Shown here piece by piece: positions 52,480 to 63,631 of a DNA stretch of 64,000 nt (within the stretch, counting starts at the first letter, position 1; each line of letters opens with the position of its first letter). Under the pieces are notes generated by a model, which had not been told where the DNA came from, searched no databases, and saw only the letters and a list, made by a program, of their open reading frames with translations. The position numbers and the translations under genes are program-made. The stretch is from Elgaria multicarinata webbii (taxonomy: Eukaryota; Chordata; Lepidosauria; Squamata; Anguidae), in NCBI RefSeq assembly GCF_023053635.1, contig NC_086183.1, forward strand, positions 29,399,501-29,463,500. The letters run 5' to 3'.

Positions 52480-53200
52480 CTACTTAGGGTTTTTTCGGGG
52501 TTGGGGGAGGCAGAAAGGAAAGGAGGGAGGGAGGCTGGGGCAGGGGGCTGCCCTCCCTGAGGCAGATACTAGCCCGAGGAGAGGTTCGGGGGGGGGGGCG
52601 GAGAAGGCAGGAGCCGGTTCCCGGGTAACGGTCTGGGGCGGGGTGGGGGGAGGCAGGAGGGAAGGAGCCACTCACTCACTCGGGCGGGGTGGGGGGGGCG
52701 GCAGGTGCGGACCGGGCCCGTCCCGAGCGAGCGGCCGCCGCCGCCTCAGCCAGGTGCGGACTCGAAAGAAGCCGCCTCCTCGCCGTCGCCTTCGCCTTCT
52801 CTCGCCGCCGTCGCCAGCAGCGAGTGCGCCAGCGGCCTGCGCATCCGCCGCGGCACTTTCCACACCGGAGATGGAGCCACCACCCCCCTCGCGGAATATT
52901 AATATTATTATTAATAAATAATAATTCCTCTCAATCCCTCACCCCACCCCACCCCGCCGCTTTTCTCCACGCGCGACTCCGGCGAACCCGCGCTGCCAAC
53001 GGGTAGTCACGTGCCCCCTTTTCCCAGGTCTGAGTTTGGCGAATCGGCGGATGGGTTTTACACAGCACAACACACACGCAGCCTTCGCTCCCTTCCCCTG
53101 GCTCCCATCCTTCCCAATCGCCCTGAGGGCCCGAAGTCCGAGTTCTGCTTTCCGCTTAGCACTTTCGACACGGACATGGTGGAAGATAAAATACGGGCGA
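52480..53200 (-). promoter_or_regulatory. PPP1R37: CpG-rich island, likely PPP1R37 promoter and noncoding first exon
   Basis: GC-rich with many CG dinucleotides (52560-52880 especially: GAGCGAGCGGCCGCCGCCGC), unlike the surrounding sequence. On the minus strand a donor-like CCGA/GTGAGTGAG lies at 52680, with an equivalent at 52676. It could splice to the acceptor near 51428, ahead of the start codon at 51363. No TATA box seen. The short ORFs here are Arg/Pro/Ala-rich and look like GC artefacts. Confidence 0.6.
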
Positions 53201-53744
53201 GCGGCTTCCTGATTAGTCAAGGGTTTTAATTTTAGTGGTTGTTTTTTTTTTAAACAAGTTCTGTTTGTACGGCGTAAAGGAAGACGGGGAGGGAGGGAAG
53301 GACGGTGTCGAATGTGCTGATAATGAGAAGCGGGTTAAGAAACGCCGAAAGCCGCCTGATCCTGACGTAGAACTCACGCGCTTCCCTTTCATCTCCCATA
53401 TCCCACCAACCGCTCGGGAAGGGAGGAGGGGAGTGTGCGCTCTGCGCATGTGCCGTGCCCGCTTGTCACCGCCTCAGGGCCCATTCGACTGGGTCATCGT
53501 AGAGTTCCCAGTCCTCCTCTTCCTAGAGGGGACCAGGATAGCAACGAGACACGAGGAGGGATAAGAAAATACGGAGCCACGTTGCTTCCTCTCGTAGCGA
53601 TGTATTTCCGGGTGAAGGGGTCACGACCCTTATGGGGTTGAGCCCGTGATGTCTCCCGAGTGAAAGCGCCCAGCTTTGGCCTGGAGGCTTTGGGGTTGCT
53701 ATGGCGACTTGAGTTGGGTCGAGCCGGGCCTGTTCAGGTTAGTT

Positions 53745-53850
53745 CACATTAATTAATATATTTTACAGCGGTTGAATGTAGTGAACCGCCCAGAGAACTT
53801 GGGCTATTGGGCGGTATAAAAATGTAATAAATAAATAAATAATAAATAGT
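53745..53850 (+). mobile_element. L2-like LINE 3' end
   Basis: GTGAACCGCCCAGAGAACTT / GGGCTATTGGGCGGTATAAA, (AAAT)n tail. It lies between the PPP1R37 promoter and the BMP16 3' end. Confidence 0.75.
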
Positions 53851-53952
53851 GGGGTGGGGGGGGATTAATATTAGGCCCATCGAAATAAATAGACCCATCG
53901 AAATAAATAGCACTTGAACTAGTCGTGGTTAACTTGCTTCATTGAGGCGAAT

Positions 53953-54538
53953 GCGCCCTTCCCCAACCTGGAGCCCTCCAGATGTTTTTGGGCTCTTAAC
54001 CCCCATTCGCCCCAGTGGTTATTTATTTATTTATTTATTAGAACATTTATATCCCGCCCTATATCACAAGGATCTCAGGGCGGGTGTACAAATAAAACCA
54101 TACACATAAAATAGAATATACAATTCTAAAACAAATTAAACCATTAATGTGTTAAAACCAATATGAAATTTTGAAACAGTAAAAACCCACTTAGAACAAG
54201 ACAGTGTGCAGGCTTGGTGGATTTAGCCCTCAAAGGCTTTGTTAAAAAGGGGCCCGTGTCTTAACCTGGCAGCGAAATGAAGGCAGTCGGGCCTCCCGGG
54301 GGAGGGCGTTCCACAGCCGGGGGGCCACAACAGAGAAGGCCCTCTCCCACGTCCCACTATAGCGTATATCTGGCGTTGGCGGGGTATGGAGAAGGACTCC
54401 TCCAACAGATCTCAGGTCTGCAGATATAGGGAGAGGCGCTCCCTCAAGTATCGAGGTCCCAAGCCATTTAGGGTTGGTTAAGAATGCTGGGGCTTGAACT
54501 CCAAAACATTTGGGGGGCACGAAGTTGGGGAAGGCTTG
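53953..54538. mobile_element. hAT-like MITE split by an L2-like LINE
   Basis: The left MITE end CCCTTCCCCAACCTGGAGCC (53956-54005) is matched by the right end AATGCTGGGGCTTGAACTCC ... AAGTTGGGGAAGGCTT (about 54482-54538). Between them, 54015-54475 is a minus-oriented L2-like part with a [21 protein letters not shown]-terminal frame and a (TTTA)n tail. Confidence 0.75.
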
Positions 54539-54539
54539 T

Positions 54540-55382
54540 TTTAATAGGTCTACTCTAAGCGTAACTAAGGTCACAATCTTATGTATGTTTAGACAAAAGA
54601 AAGCTTCCATGGGGAACGTTAGGCGTTGTAAGATTATTGTTTTTTCTATCTAAACATGCATAGGATTGTGGCCTAAGTCAGAATTTAATCCTTTGTTTTG
54701 AAAGGGGAGGGCTGACATTCTTGTAAGGAAACTAAATTATGTGGAGAACTATGTACATAGGATTGCGGTCTCAGGGCAGAAAAGTACAGCAGTACAAGCC
54801 AAGTCCTCCTGAATTACCTTTGCTGGAATATCTAATGTCGTTTCCCCTTTGTCATGTGAATGCACCCTTCACGTCAACGATACACTCTCCTCTTTTTAAT
54901 TGACTTAGGGATGCTTACTATGAAACTTGATTACATTTTTCATTTATTCAACTAAAGTTATCACAGTTTAAAAGAACAGCATCAATTATTTGCTAAAACA
55001 TGGCATACAGAGAAGATTATGGTTCACTCATGAGACTTCATAAGAACACGGGAACTGCCTTGCTGGATCAGGACAAGGTTCATCCCTGACCAGCTAGATG
55101 CCTCTCGACAATCTCCCGGTAGGGCATCATACGGACAGCCTTTGACTCTTTCCCCTCCACTGTCTGGTACTTGAACGTATACTGCCTCTGTACAGGCAGA
55201 GCAGCTGAGCCACCTTAGGTACTGACCTCCCCCACCTCTCTTGCAGTGGTAATTTCCGTGAGATCATTGCGTGTCGCATGAAGATGTTCTCTTAACAGTC
55301 CTGAACCTATTGTCCATTACACTCTCGTGCGATGACCCCAGGTCTGAGTACTGAGAGAGGGAGCACCTCTGCTCTGTTGTGT
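54540..55382 (-). other. BMP16 3' UTR and flanking DNA
   Basis: A minus-strand AATAAA lies at 54943-54948, about 435 bases past the BMP16 stop, and is a plausible poly(A) signal. 55040-55340 holds a worn CR1/L3-like fragment (GGAACTGCCTTGCTGGATCA). No other gene seen. Confidence 0.45.
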
Positions 55383-56275
55383 CTACCGGCACCCGCAGCC
55401 CTCCACCACCATGTCCTGGTAGGTCTTAAGGACCACCGTGTCATGTTGATCCAGGTAGAGCATCACAATGGGACTGAGCTCTGTTGGAACACAGCATGCC
55501 TTGGGGACTTTAGAGTTTACCGAATTCAGCATGGTCTGCACCACGGCATGGCTGGAGGAGTTCATGTGGTCAGCCAGCGGGAACCTGCACTCCCCAGAGC
55601 AGTAGAAAGCGTGGTAGCCACTGGGGGCAACAATCCAGTCATTCCACCCAACCTCCTTGAAATCCACAAACAGCCGGTGTCTTCTGCACCTTGTGCTGGC
55701 CTTGGCCTTTGGCTTCAAGCTCTTGCGTCTGCTCCTCGAGGCTAAAACGTTTGTTGTTCTTCTGCCTCCTTTCTGGGTCAGTCCACCAGGTGGGCTCCTG
55801 CTTTGCCTCTTTCCATGGCTCAGGGGCTGCCCCCTTCGGTCGTGACTATAAGTGACCAGTAAAGGCCTTTCTAAAGCCCACTGAGCCTCCTCCTCTCCGA
55901 GAGAGCGTCTTGCACGAAGGGCGACCGGATCAGGCTGGAGCTCTTGGCTGCTGTTGGGGTGCTCCACTTCGACAAGAAACCCAAGGTGATGGTTCTTGCC
56001 TTCGGCTCTCTCAAAAGCAGCAGTGACATCAAAGCTCTCCCACCTGGGCTGTTCAAGAGCCAAGAATCTTCGGGTGAGGAGTCTGTTTTTGTTTCCGGAA
56101 ATAGTCGGGAGATCCATAACATGGTAGACGTTGATGTGAAACCCGCGGCTCTCCTTCTGCGTGTGGTAGAGACGCAGCTCTACGGCGGTCAGCTCCTCCT
56201 CTGCAGGCAGCAAAGTGAGGTTGAACAGGATGTAAAATGAATTTCCTATGGATTCGGGGATGTGGTCCAGATCCT
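55383..56275 (-). CDS. BMP16: BMP16 coding exon 2 (prodomain, furin site, mature ligand)
   Basis: Acceptor TTTCACATCTAG/AGGATC. Encodes [20 protein letters not shown] to the TAG at 55385-55383. N-glycosylation sequons occur in NLTL of the prodomain and NSSSH of the mature part, the latter at the site of BMP2 NSTNH. A second basic stretch, GKRQSR, lies between the prodomain core and the RSRR site. The start of the mature peptide (KSLKPKAK) is basic, as in the heparin-binding N terminus of BMP2. Confidence 0.95.
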
Positions 56276-58451
56276 CTAGATGTGAAACAGAATGGAAGTT
56301 AGAAAGGAATTTGGGGCTGAGTGTATGAATACCCTTACTGGATCCCATCTAGCAGGGCCAGCATCAAGAGTAGGCAAGCCAAGAGCCGCTGCCCAGAGCC
56401 CCACACACCAGCAGGGCCCCCCGCTGACAAGAGCCACCAGGATTTGTGCCTCCTTTTCACCATTGCAACCTGCTTGTTCACTTCCTTCATGCTCCAGCCC
56501 AAACAACAGAGGTGGAGAGCCACTGGCTCTCTGCCTATCAAGCAATCAAGTGGTAAGAATGAAGAGGAGGAGGATCGCTAATAGCTGGTGACAGTGGTGG
56601 TGGTGGTAAGGTATGTTCACTGGGGGAGGCGGCCAACTGAGGTTATCTTCCCCAAGGGCCAGCGCTACCATCTAGTCCTACATCCTGTTTCCTGCTGCAG
56701 CCAGACAAATGCTTCTGGAAAGTTCACAAGCACCGCATGAAGCTCCCATGTCATTTCCACTCCCACCCCGGTATCTGGAACTCAAAAGGATTCATCGCCT
56801 CTGAAATGGGATGTTTAACCTTTGGTTTCATTTGAAGACCATTGACTTGGAGCCATACTTGGAGAAGACTTATTGAAATCAATGGAACTTGAGTTAGTTA
56901 AATCCCAAATGATTTCAATCCGTCGGGCACCTTCTGTTAGTTACGCAAATCGCTACGTCTAGAGATACTAAGAGAGCCAAGCCATCATGGAACGAGCTAT
57001 TAAAGTATTAAAACCAGAAATTATTTAACAACTTCTAAAAACTAGATTGGAGTTCTGCCATGCGTGTTGCATATACCGGGGCATCCTTTTCTCTGAAGTG
57101 AAATCATTGCTCAGCACAGTGCTACAGTCAGGCTACCGTGTGATGCAATTGCCTTGCATGCTCCAGTAGGTGGCACTACTGCCCAAGGCAGCCGAACATG
57201 TGCAGCAGTGATTTTTTTTTTCAAGAAAGGTCCGCACATTCTCGAATTTGCAGTTGCGCTCAAAAATGTATTATTTTTAAAATACGCACTTCGAAATGCA
57301 TCCTTTTCTTTCTTTTTTAAAAATGAATTTTCATGCTTTAGCTAATGGGGCAGGGGGAATTGTGTGCACTTTTGCTAAATGCACACTTTCCCAAGCAAAA
57401 ACAAAGCAAAACCCAGGCCAAAACCAGGAGTGAGCTGAAACAGGATTGGAAGAGAATTTCAACGAGCTCAAAATTCACTGGCGCTCGCCTCCCTACTCAG
57501 CTGCTGCTTTAGCCCAATTGCCACTCTGGCAATTAATTGAAAAACCCACTTGCAAGAACAACGCGAGAGTCTCCACACCTCCCTTTTAGCAGAGCCCTGA
57601 CCAAGATTTTCTAGCAGAGAAATGTTGTTTCTTGAAGCATCTTAGCATCAGGGAACTTTTGCTGCTTTTCCTCTTTAATGAGGTGAGTGCAGCCCTTGGT
57701 GTTGGGGTGGTCCGTCCTGAAACCTAGCGGATGCCAGCTTAGTGCAGTTCCAGCTATTTGCCCACCTAGCCTGGTACAGTCTTGGCCTGCCTGGCAGAGA
57801 AACTGCTTTCCCATCCCCTGACCCTTTTAACTGGAGATGCGGCTGGGGAATTGAACCCGGGACTTCCGTGTACAAAGCATGCGCTCTTCCAGCTGAGCTA
57901 CAACCCCTGCCTGTCATTCAAGCCAGCCAGCATAAGCCACGTATGGCTGCCCGCCCACCTCCCCATTGCGCCCGCAGCCTTGGCGTTCTTTTTCCTTTGG
58001 GTCCCCTTCACTTTTGCTATCATCCTGGCCTTATTGCCAACCAGCCACCCCACCCCACCCCAATAGCCCGGAAGTGGGTTCTCCAGCCAGGCATGCAAAT
58101 AGTGGCCTCACCAACGTGATGGAAGGTGCGCACGGTGTTAGCTCTTCCCGCTTGCTCCTCTAGGAAGGGAAGCTCCGTCTCTTTGAGGGAGGGAGGAGCC
58201 TTTCCCAAGCAGAACTGGTACAAATCCATCAGGTACTGGGGGACCACGAGCCCTGGCTTTGGTTCCGGGCGCCTTTGCAAGCCCAGGCGTCTTAACAAGA
58301 TGGTTTGGAGGGCTTGGATTGGGACCTGCTTAGGGTCATGCTTGCCGGTTCTCTCGCCGGTTCCTGGAGATGCTGCCCGGGGGCCTTCAGATCCCCAGAA
58401 GACAAGAGGCATAAGTAGAATCGTCAGAACAGGCAAGTTACCAGAAACCAT
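55383..58451 (-). CDS. BMP16: BMP16-like ligand gene (BMP2/4/16 subfamily of TGF-beta), two coding exons
   Basis: Secreted signalling ligand of the BMP2/4 subfamily, expected to act through BMP type I/II receptors and SMAD1/5/8. Exons 58451-58112 and 56275-55383 join in phase 1 (G/AG) to give 410 residues. It starts [20 protein letters not shown], a signal peptide. The prodomain has the BMP2/4-like [31 protein letters not shown] and [11 protein letters not shown]. The furin site RSRR precedes a 113-residue mature part with all seven cystine-knot cysteines, [29 protein letters not shown] and the ending EGCGCR. The exon layout equals BMP2/BMP4. The mature part differs from both at many positions that are otherwise nearly fixed, and the locus beside PPP1R37 is neither the BMP2 nor the BMP4 locus, so BMP16 is the best assignment. 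A diverged BMP2 or BMP4 duplicate is less likely. Confidence 0.9.
56276..58111 (-). other. BMP16 intron 1
   Basis: Contains the tRNA-headed SINE at 57810-57912. Otherwise I see no gene or recognised repeat in 56280-57800. Confidence 0.7.
57810..57912 (-). mobile_element. tRNA-headed SINE
   Basis: On the minus strand GGGGTTGTAGCTCAGCTGGA / AGAGCGCATGCTTTGTACAC / CGGGTTCAATTCCCCAG has A- and B-box sequences of a tRNA-derived promoter, followed by CATCTCCAG as in the copy at 24361. Confidence 0.7.
58112..58451 (-). CDS. BMP16: BMP16 coding exon 1 (signal peptide, start of prodomain)
   Basis: ATG at 58451 in strong context (CCACAATGG). Seven bases upstream is a good acceptor (GGCTTCCCCAG at 58459-58469), so the 5' UTR continues in another exon, as in BMP2/BMP4. 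The donor is GTTG/GTGAGG at 58111. It encodes 113 residues plus one base. Confidence 0.92.
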
Positions 58452-58639
58452 TGTGGAACTGGGGAAGCCGGAGAGAGAAAAAAGCGTTGGTTGGTGAATG
58501 TGGCACACAGGCAGAATTTGATTCCCGGTTTTTCCTCTCTCCCTCACTCCCCGCCTTCCCCCCCCCCCAAAAAAAAAAACATACTGTGGACTTCCCCAAG
58601 CACACAGCACCATTCCCAGACAGCATTCCCACGCTGGCT

Positions 58640-58700
58640 AGGAATGATGGGAGCGGGACTCCCAGCACATCTGAAGGATACCGGCTTGGGAAAAGCTAAC
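58640..58700. mobile_element. hAT-like MITE relic
   Basis: GGAATGATGGGAGCGGGACT / CCCAGCACATCTGAAGG then CGGCTTGGGAAAAGC, one half of the palindromic family. Confidence 0.5.
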
Positions 58701-59496
58701 ATACAGAATCAAAGAGTACGTTCTGCCTGCAACACTGCCGTTAAAGGGAGCCTGTTAGGAAGCCGGATTGCTTTTCCATTGGTCAGAGCATTAGTGCCCC
58801 CTGCTGATAGTTAAGGAAATAGCACCCACAATGCGTGTCAGTATAGTTCAATGTTGTTCAGTTCATTGTGTCCCAATTTGCGGTAGGCTCTGTGAGTGTG
58901 AGTGTGTGTGTGTGTGTGTGAGTGTGATTAATCTCTTCCAGCACCACTTTTAATATCCGGCAGGTGGAGATTGCTGGCAAGGATTGCAGAGCAAAGGGGA
59001 AATCCAGGGGAATCTAAATAAGTTTCCTTAACCTGAGTACAAGTTCTGCTTTGCTGCTTAACATCTGCTGTGACAAGTTTAGACGTGCTCCTTTAAACCA
59101 AGTGTCCCATTATAGAGGAAGCACTCTTTTTTCTTTCTTTTTCTTTTTTCTTTGAGCTGGACTTACGAAGATTCTGTGGAAACGAGCATATGGTATATAA
59201 TAGAAGGTCAAAGCCCCTGTTGACGCTTGGACCTCCCTGCTCTGCCTTGAACGTTGTTCTTTTGTCTAGATGTGTAGCCCAATCTCTTTCCAAGGTGGCC
59301 AGCAATGTCTGGTCTTTCATTCACTCTCCCCAAAAGCGTAGATGGAGAAATTGAGGCAGAGAGGACTTCCCAAATAATGCCGACAAAGTGGGCAAACGTT
59401 GCTCTTTTCTCGTGGCTGCTTTGTTTTACCTTTCTAAAAAGCCTTGACGCTGACCCCTCTTTTTGGCCAAACCCATCCCACCATCATTTATTATAC

Positions 59497-59631
59497 CAGC
59501 CTTCCTCAACCTGGGGCGCTCCAGATGTGTTGGACTGCATCTCCCAGAATGCCCCAGCCAGCAGAGCTGGCTGGGGCATTCTGGGAGTTGTAGTCCAACA
59601 CATCTGGAGCGCCCCAAGTTGAGGAAGGCTG
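59497..59631. mobile_element. Palindromic hAT-like MITE with 8-bp target-site duplication
   Basis: A 135-bp near-palindrome with the ends CAGCCTTCCTCAACCTGG and CAAGTTGAGGAAGGCTG, flanked by TATTATAC at 59489-59496 and 59632-59639. Nearly identical in sequence to the copy at 7339-7468. Confidence 0.92.
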
Positions 59632-59756
59632 TATTATACGGTCCCAGACCCAATGAGAAACAGTGGCAGAGATAATTAAGACTGTAAAAAACACAATAAT
59701 TAATTCATTATACAGAAGGCTGAGAAATTATTAGACCATACACATGTTTAAAATGT

Positions 59757-60445
59757 CTAGCTCCTTCCTATCTCTCCTCTCTCATCTCACACTGTTGCCC
59801 CGCTCGTGCTCTTCGCTCCTCTGACGCCACGTTTCTCGCCTGCCCAAGGGCCTCTACTTCCCTTGCTCGGCTTCGTCCATTTTCTTCGGCTGCCGCCTGG
59901 AACGCTCTTCCAGAACATTTGCGAACTACAAGTTCAACCGCAGCTTTTAAAGCTCAGCTAAAAACTTTTCTTTTTCCTAAAGCTTTTAAAACTTGATGTT
60001 GTTCTGACTTTTATACTGTTAGTTTTACTCTACCCTGTGCCTGTTTGCATTCTCTTCCCTTGCTCCTCTGATGCCATGTTTCTCGCCTGCCCAAGGGCCT
60101 CTACTTCCCTTGCTCGGCTCCGTCCATTTTCTTCTGCTGCCCCTTACGCCTGGAACACTCTTCCAGAACATTTGAGAACTACAAGTTCAACCGCAGCTTT
60201 TAAAGCTCAGCTAAAAACTTTTCTTTTTCCTAAAGCTTTTAAAACTTGATGTTGTTCTGACTTTTATACTGTTAGTTTTACCCTACCCTGTGCCTGTTTG
60301 GTGCATTCTCTTCCCCTCCTTATTGTTATATTATGATTTTATTAGAATGTAAGCCTATGCGGCAGGGTCTTGCTGTTTTATTGTTTTACTCTGTACAGCA
60401 CCATGTACATTGATGGTGCTATATAAATAATAATAATAATAATAA
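59757..60445 (+). mobile_element. L2-like LINE 3' part with an internal tandem duplication
   Basis: The ~258-bp segment starting TGCTCCTCTGACGCCACG (about 59810) recurs at about 60063, including the [20 protein letters not shown]-type coding and the AAAACTTTTCTTTTTCCTAA stretch. After the second copy comes the GCGGCAGGGTCTTGC 3' UTR. Confidence 0.85.
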
Positions 60446-60724
60446 AACACCTGAGATCATTTTTTTGTTGTTGCAAACAACAACTTGAAATAGAAGTTGC
60501 AATTACGACGGGGAAATCGTTTTACGAGTCCTTTGTACAGAGAAAAGGAGCCTAGCCACTGCCTCGGTTGTTGGTTTGTTCATCCCTGGCCAAACCCAAG
60601 AAATGTCGTAAGTCCTTTGCAGTGATGTTTGCGGGGGCAGGGAGCAGATGGACAAAGGGGAGAGGAAGATTCTGGATTCATTGCTCTAGCCTTCGTCGCT
60701 CTGTGACATTGTGCCCTTGTAAGT

Positions 60725-61100
60725 CGTAAGGGTATAAGAAGCACCCTGCTGAACCGCAGACCGAGGGGCCCAGGTAGTCCAGCATTCTGTGTCCCGCAGT
60801 GGCCAACCAAGTGGCATTTGTTTGGCCGCTGTGGAATCCCACCAGTAAGACACGCGTGCCGCAGCACCCCCCAGCAACTGGTGCACACAAGCTTACTGCC
60901 TCTGATGCCAGAGATGGAATACAGCCATCAGGACCAGTAGCCACTGATCGCCTTCTGCTCCAGGAATTTGCCTAACACCTTTTAAAGCCAGCCACGTTGG
61001 CGGCCGTCGCGCTATCTTGTGGCAGCGAATTCCGCCGTTCATGCGCTGGGTGAAGCAGCATGTCCTTCCTCACGCAACGGGGTTTCCGCTGGAGGTGGGC
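60725..61100 (-). mobile_element. CR1/L3-like LINE 3' fragment
   Basis: GTATAAGAAGCACCCTGCTG, AGGTAGTCCAGCATTCTGTG, ACCTTTTAAAGCCAGCCACG and GCAGCGAATTCCGCC follow the order of the copy at 30235-30645, but are diverged and CpG-richer. Confidence 0.7.
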
Positions 61101-61333
61101 AGGAAGACGGGTGGAGCTTCATGTGGGGCCACCTAGATGTTGGGTCCTGTCTTGAGCCGCCCCTAATCGCCGCTTGTAAAAGTATCCCCAAACGCTAGCT
61201 GTATGCTCCTCAACAACCACCTTGCTCATAAAGCCCTGAAGCGCCCTGGAAAAAGTGAAGGGTTGTATTTTGTGCTGTTGTTGACAGTGGAAACCATTAC
61301 CGCCCCCGCCCCCGCCCCGGCCAAAGTACTTAC

Positions 61334-61850
61334 TTGCAAGCGTTGAGGCTGTGGGCAAGAATCCATTTTCCCCCTTGCAAATCCCAGGGCCTTTCCTTGC
61401 AGCCTTGTGGTTCACGTCTCTCCCAGCCGCGCTGCTCGTTCTGGGTCAGCCATGCCAGGAAAGAGCCCCAGCTCACCTTATGGGCATACAGTCCTCGTTG
61501 GGAATCTCTGTCCTTCCCCGCTTGGCAAGTGAGAGAGCGCCCAGCTCCGCGCTCCTCTCCCGAGTGCCGGGGCTCTGCCCACCCTGCCTGTGGAGGTGCC
61601 GGTCTCTCTGCCTTCAGGATGTGATGTCAACCAGGCGAGGGGGCCGAGCCAGAACAAACAAGCTGTCGAGAGTCGTCGCCGCTTCACTCTCCTCTGCGGC
61701 ACGGTGGCCCTTTGGGGGCTCGCTGCAGCCTTCGGTCCTGCCAAGAAAGTGAGAGTGCCGTCTGGGACACGGATCCCAGACGGGGAACAGGAGCAACTCG
61801 TAACTCCACCCCAGCCCTTAAGGGACGTCCACTTCCCCAGCGAGCACACG
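61334..61850 (-). other. Possible noncoding first exon and promoter of BMP16
   Basis: A strong minus-strand donor (CTTGCAA/GTAAGTAC) occurs at 61333, next to GC-rich sequence. BMP2-type genes have a noncoding first exon, and the ATG exon here has an acceptor just before the ATG. The link is inferred only; the upper boundary is a guess. Confidence 0.25.
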
Positions 61851-61859
61851 GGCCAAGTG

Positions 61860-63600
61860 TAAAAGGTGACAGAGTTGGGCCACCTCTTCCCACAATCCCC
61901 TTAGGCGAGGCAAAAGGCCTTCCAAATACCCAGAAGGCATTGCTGCTGTATGCTATAACATACAGGTGGGTTCGCTCTGGTGCCAACCCACTGGGCCCAC
62001 ACTTTAGCTGCCACGTACTCTGCTGCCGATGGCCCAGTGCTGATGCTTATCAATCACACGACCCCCCAAAAAAGGACTCTGTCCACCCAAACACTTCCCA
62101 AAACGTGGCTCTCCATCCTTGGCGTGGGGCGTACTTCACCGCGTTTTTGTCGCTGCAAGTCTGCCAAAAGCATTTATGTGCCTAGAGTCAAAGCTAGCTT
62201 TTACATTAAACGACTTGACGTCTTTTCTTCTTTTCCCTTCTCCAAAGTGACACACGTGCCTCTCCCCAGGTCACGTTCGCACAGTAGCAAAGGCGAGCCT
62301 CGCCGGAAAAACAGCACCCACCCGCCCTGCAGCCAGGTTCTTATCAGGCCAGCTGGAGGGAGCTTCCAAGGGCCAGGGTTTCCTCTGCCGCCAGACAGCA
62401 CGCGTCGGGACTGAGCTGTCTGTGGAAAGAGCGCATAAACAGGGCCGAGGAGGAAACCTGGCGGTCATCACCCAGACCAGGCGCTTGGAACAAACACGCC
62501 GCACAGGAATGTGGCCTCATCGGGAACCTGGGGAGGGTTGCCGTGGTGGTGGAGGGGGAGGTAATCTCCACTCAGACTCAAACCTGCGGCATTTCCTCCC
62601 GGAAGCCCAGCCGTGTTTTCCAGCAGAGGCTGAAAAAACGTTTTGCCTGCGGGTAACGATTGTGCACGTTAACCCTGGTGGCCTTTGCTACGGAATCATT
62701 TTCCCTCAAGGCCTGGAGCCCACTGTTACTTTGGCTGCCGGCAGACATAGTCGGGGACCCTGTGTGTAAACCAGGGGTACCCAACCCATGGAGGGTTGGA
62801 TACCCCAAGCTCTTTTTAGCCGCCTCCAAAGACCTCCAGCCACCGCCGTGGAAACCACGGCAACCGTAACGCAGGGCAAAGTGTGGCAGTGAAGCAACCG
62901 TTGGCCCAGAGCGCTGCTTTGCTGCCACGAACGGTGGTGGTATTAAGCAGCGGTCAGGCCAAGGCTTCTGGGACAGGCTTCCCCAGCGACACCAGAGCCG
63001 CCAGCTTCACTGCTTCCATGTTGACGCAAAAGCAATGTCCATGGTGTTGCGAGGAGCGGAGCCGAGCTTCCTTCTCCCTCCGGTGACTTGAAGCGTCACC
63101 CCTACCCCTGAGAGTGTGTGTGTGTGTGTGCGCACGCGAGGGCAGCTTCCGGACCCACTAGCAACACTGGATTTGATCCTCCAAGCCAGCAAGGTTGTGC
63201 GCCCCCCTGTGTAAACAAAGCTCTCTAGTTACTCCGCGTTCTCCTGAGCAGGATCTTGGCCTCCAGCTCCTCTTCCGCATTCTGCGAAAGCTTGGAGTGC
63301 ACTAATGAGGCCGGAACATTGTAGTTTTGGTGGAATTTCGGGAGAGAGATTTAATTAATAAATTACCAACACTCTTTTCCATGGCGCATGGGTCCGTTTT
63401 GATGTCTGTGCTACAGGGAGATTCCTGTGGCACCCCAGGTTGTAAAATCAGCAGAGAGGAGAGCTCTGTTGGTTTCCTCCCGATGCTTCAGTGAGTGCGC
63501 CAAGCCTGTGATCATGGGGTCCTTCCCCCATATCCTGCAGGGCTTCAGGGTGCTAGGGTAGCATTTCCCAAATTAAAACTGAGCACAGCCGGCTCTCTCA
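61860..63600. other. Upstream flank without recognised gene
   Basis: Moderately GC-rich single-copy-looking DNA with a short GT/GC microsatellite (63112-63140). No repeat family or exon recognised. Confidence 0.5.
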
Positions 63601-63631
63601 CACCTCACATTTTCTTTTTTCTTGCCCGCAG

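Noticed and set aside
52643-53006. Arg/Pro/Ala-rich ORFs on both strands of the CpG island
   Set aside because: GC-driven open frames in a promoter region with no recognisable domain.
55332-56240. Plus-strand ORFs of 60-137 codons opposite BMP16 exon 2
   Set aside because: Antisense shadows of a clearly coding minus-strand exon.
57840-57912. Functional tRNA gene on the minus strand
   Set aside because: It has A- and B-box sequences, but the anticodon arm does not pair convincingly and SINE body sequence follows; it fits a SINE head.
58020-58111. Continuation of BMP16 exon 1 past FHHV into [10 protein letters not shown]
   Set aside because: A GTGAGG donor at 58111 joins in phase to exon 2 and restores the BMP2-like [12 protein letters not shown] junction.
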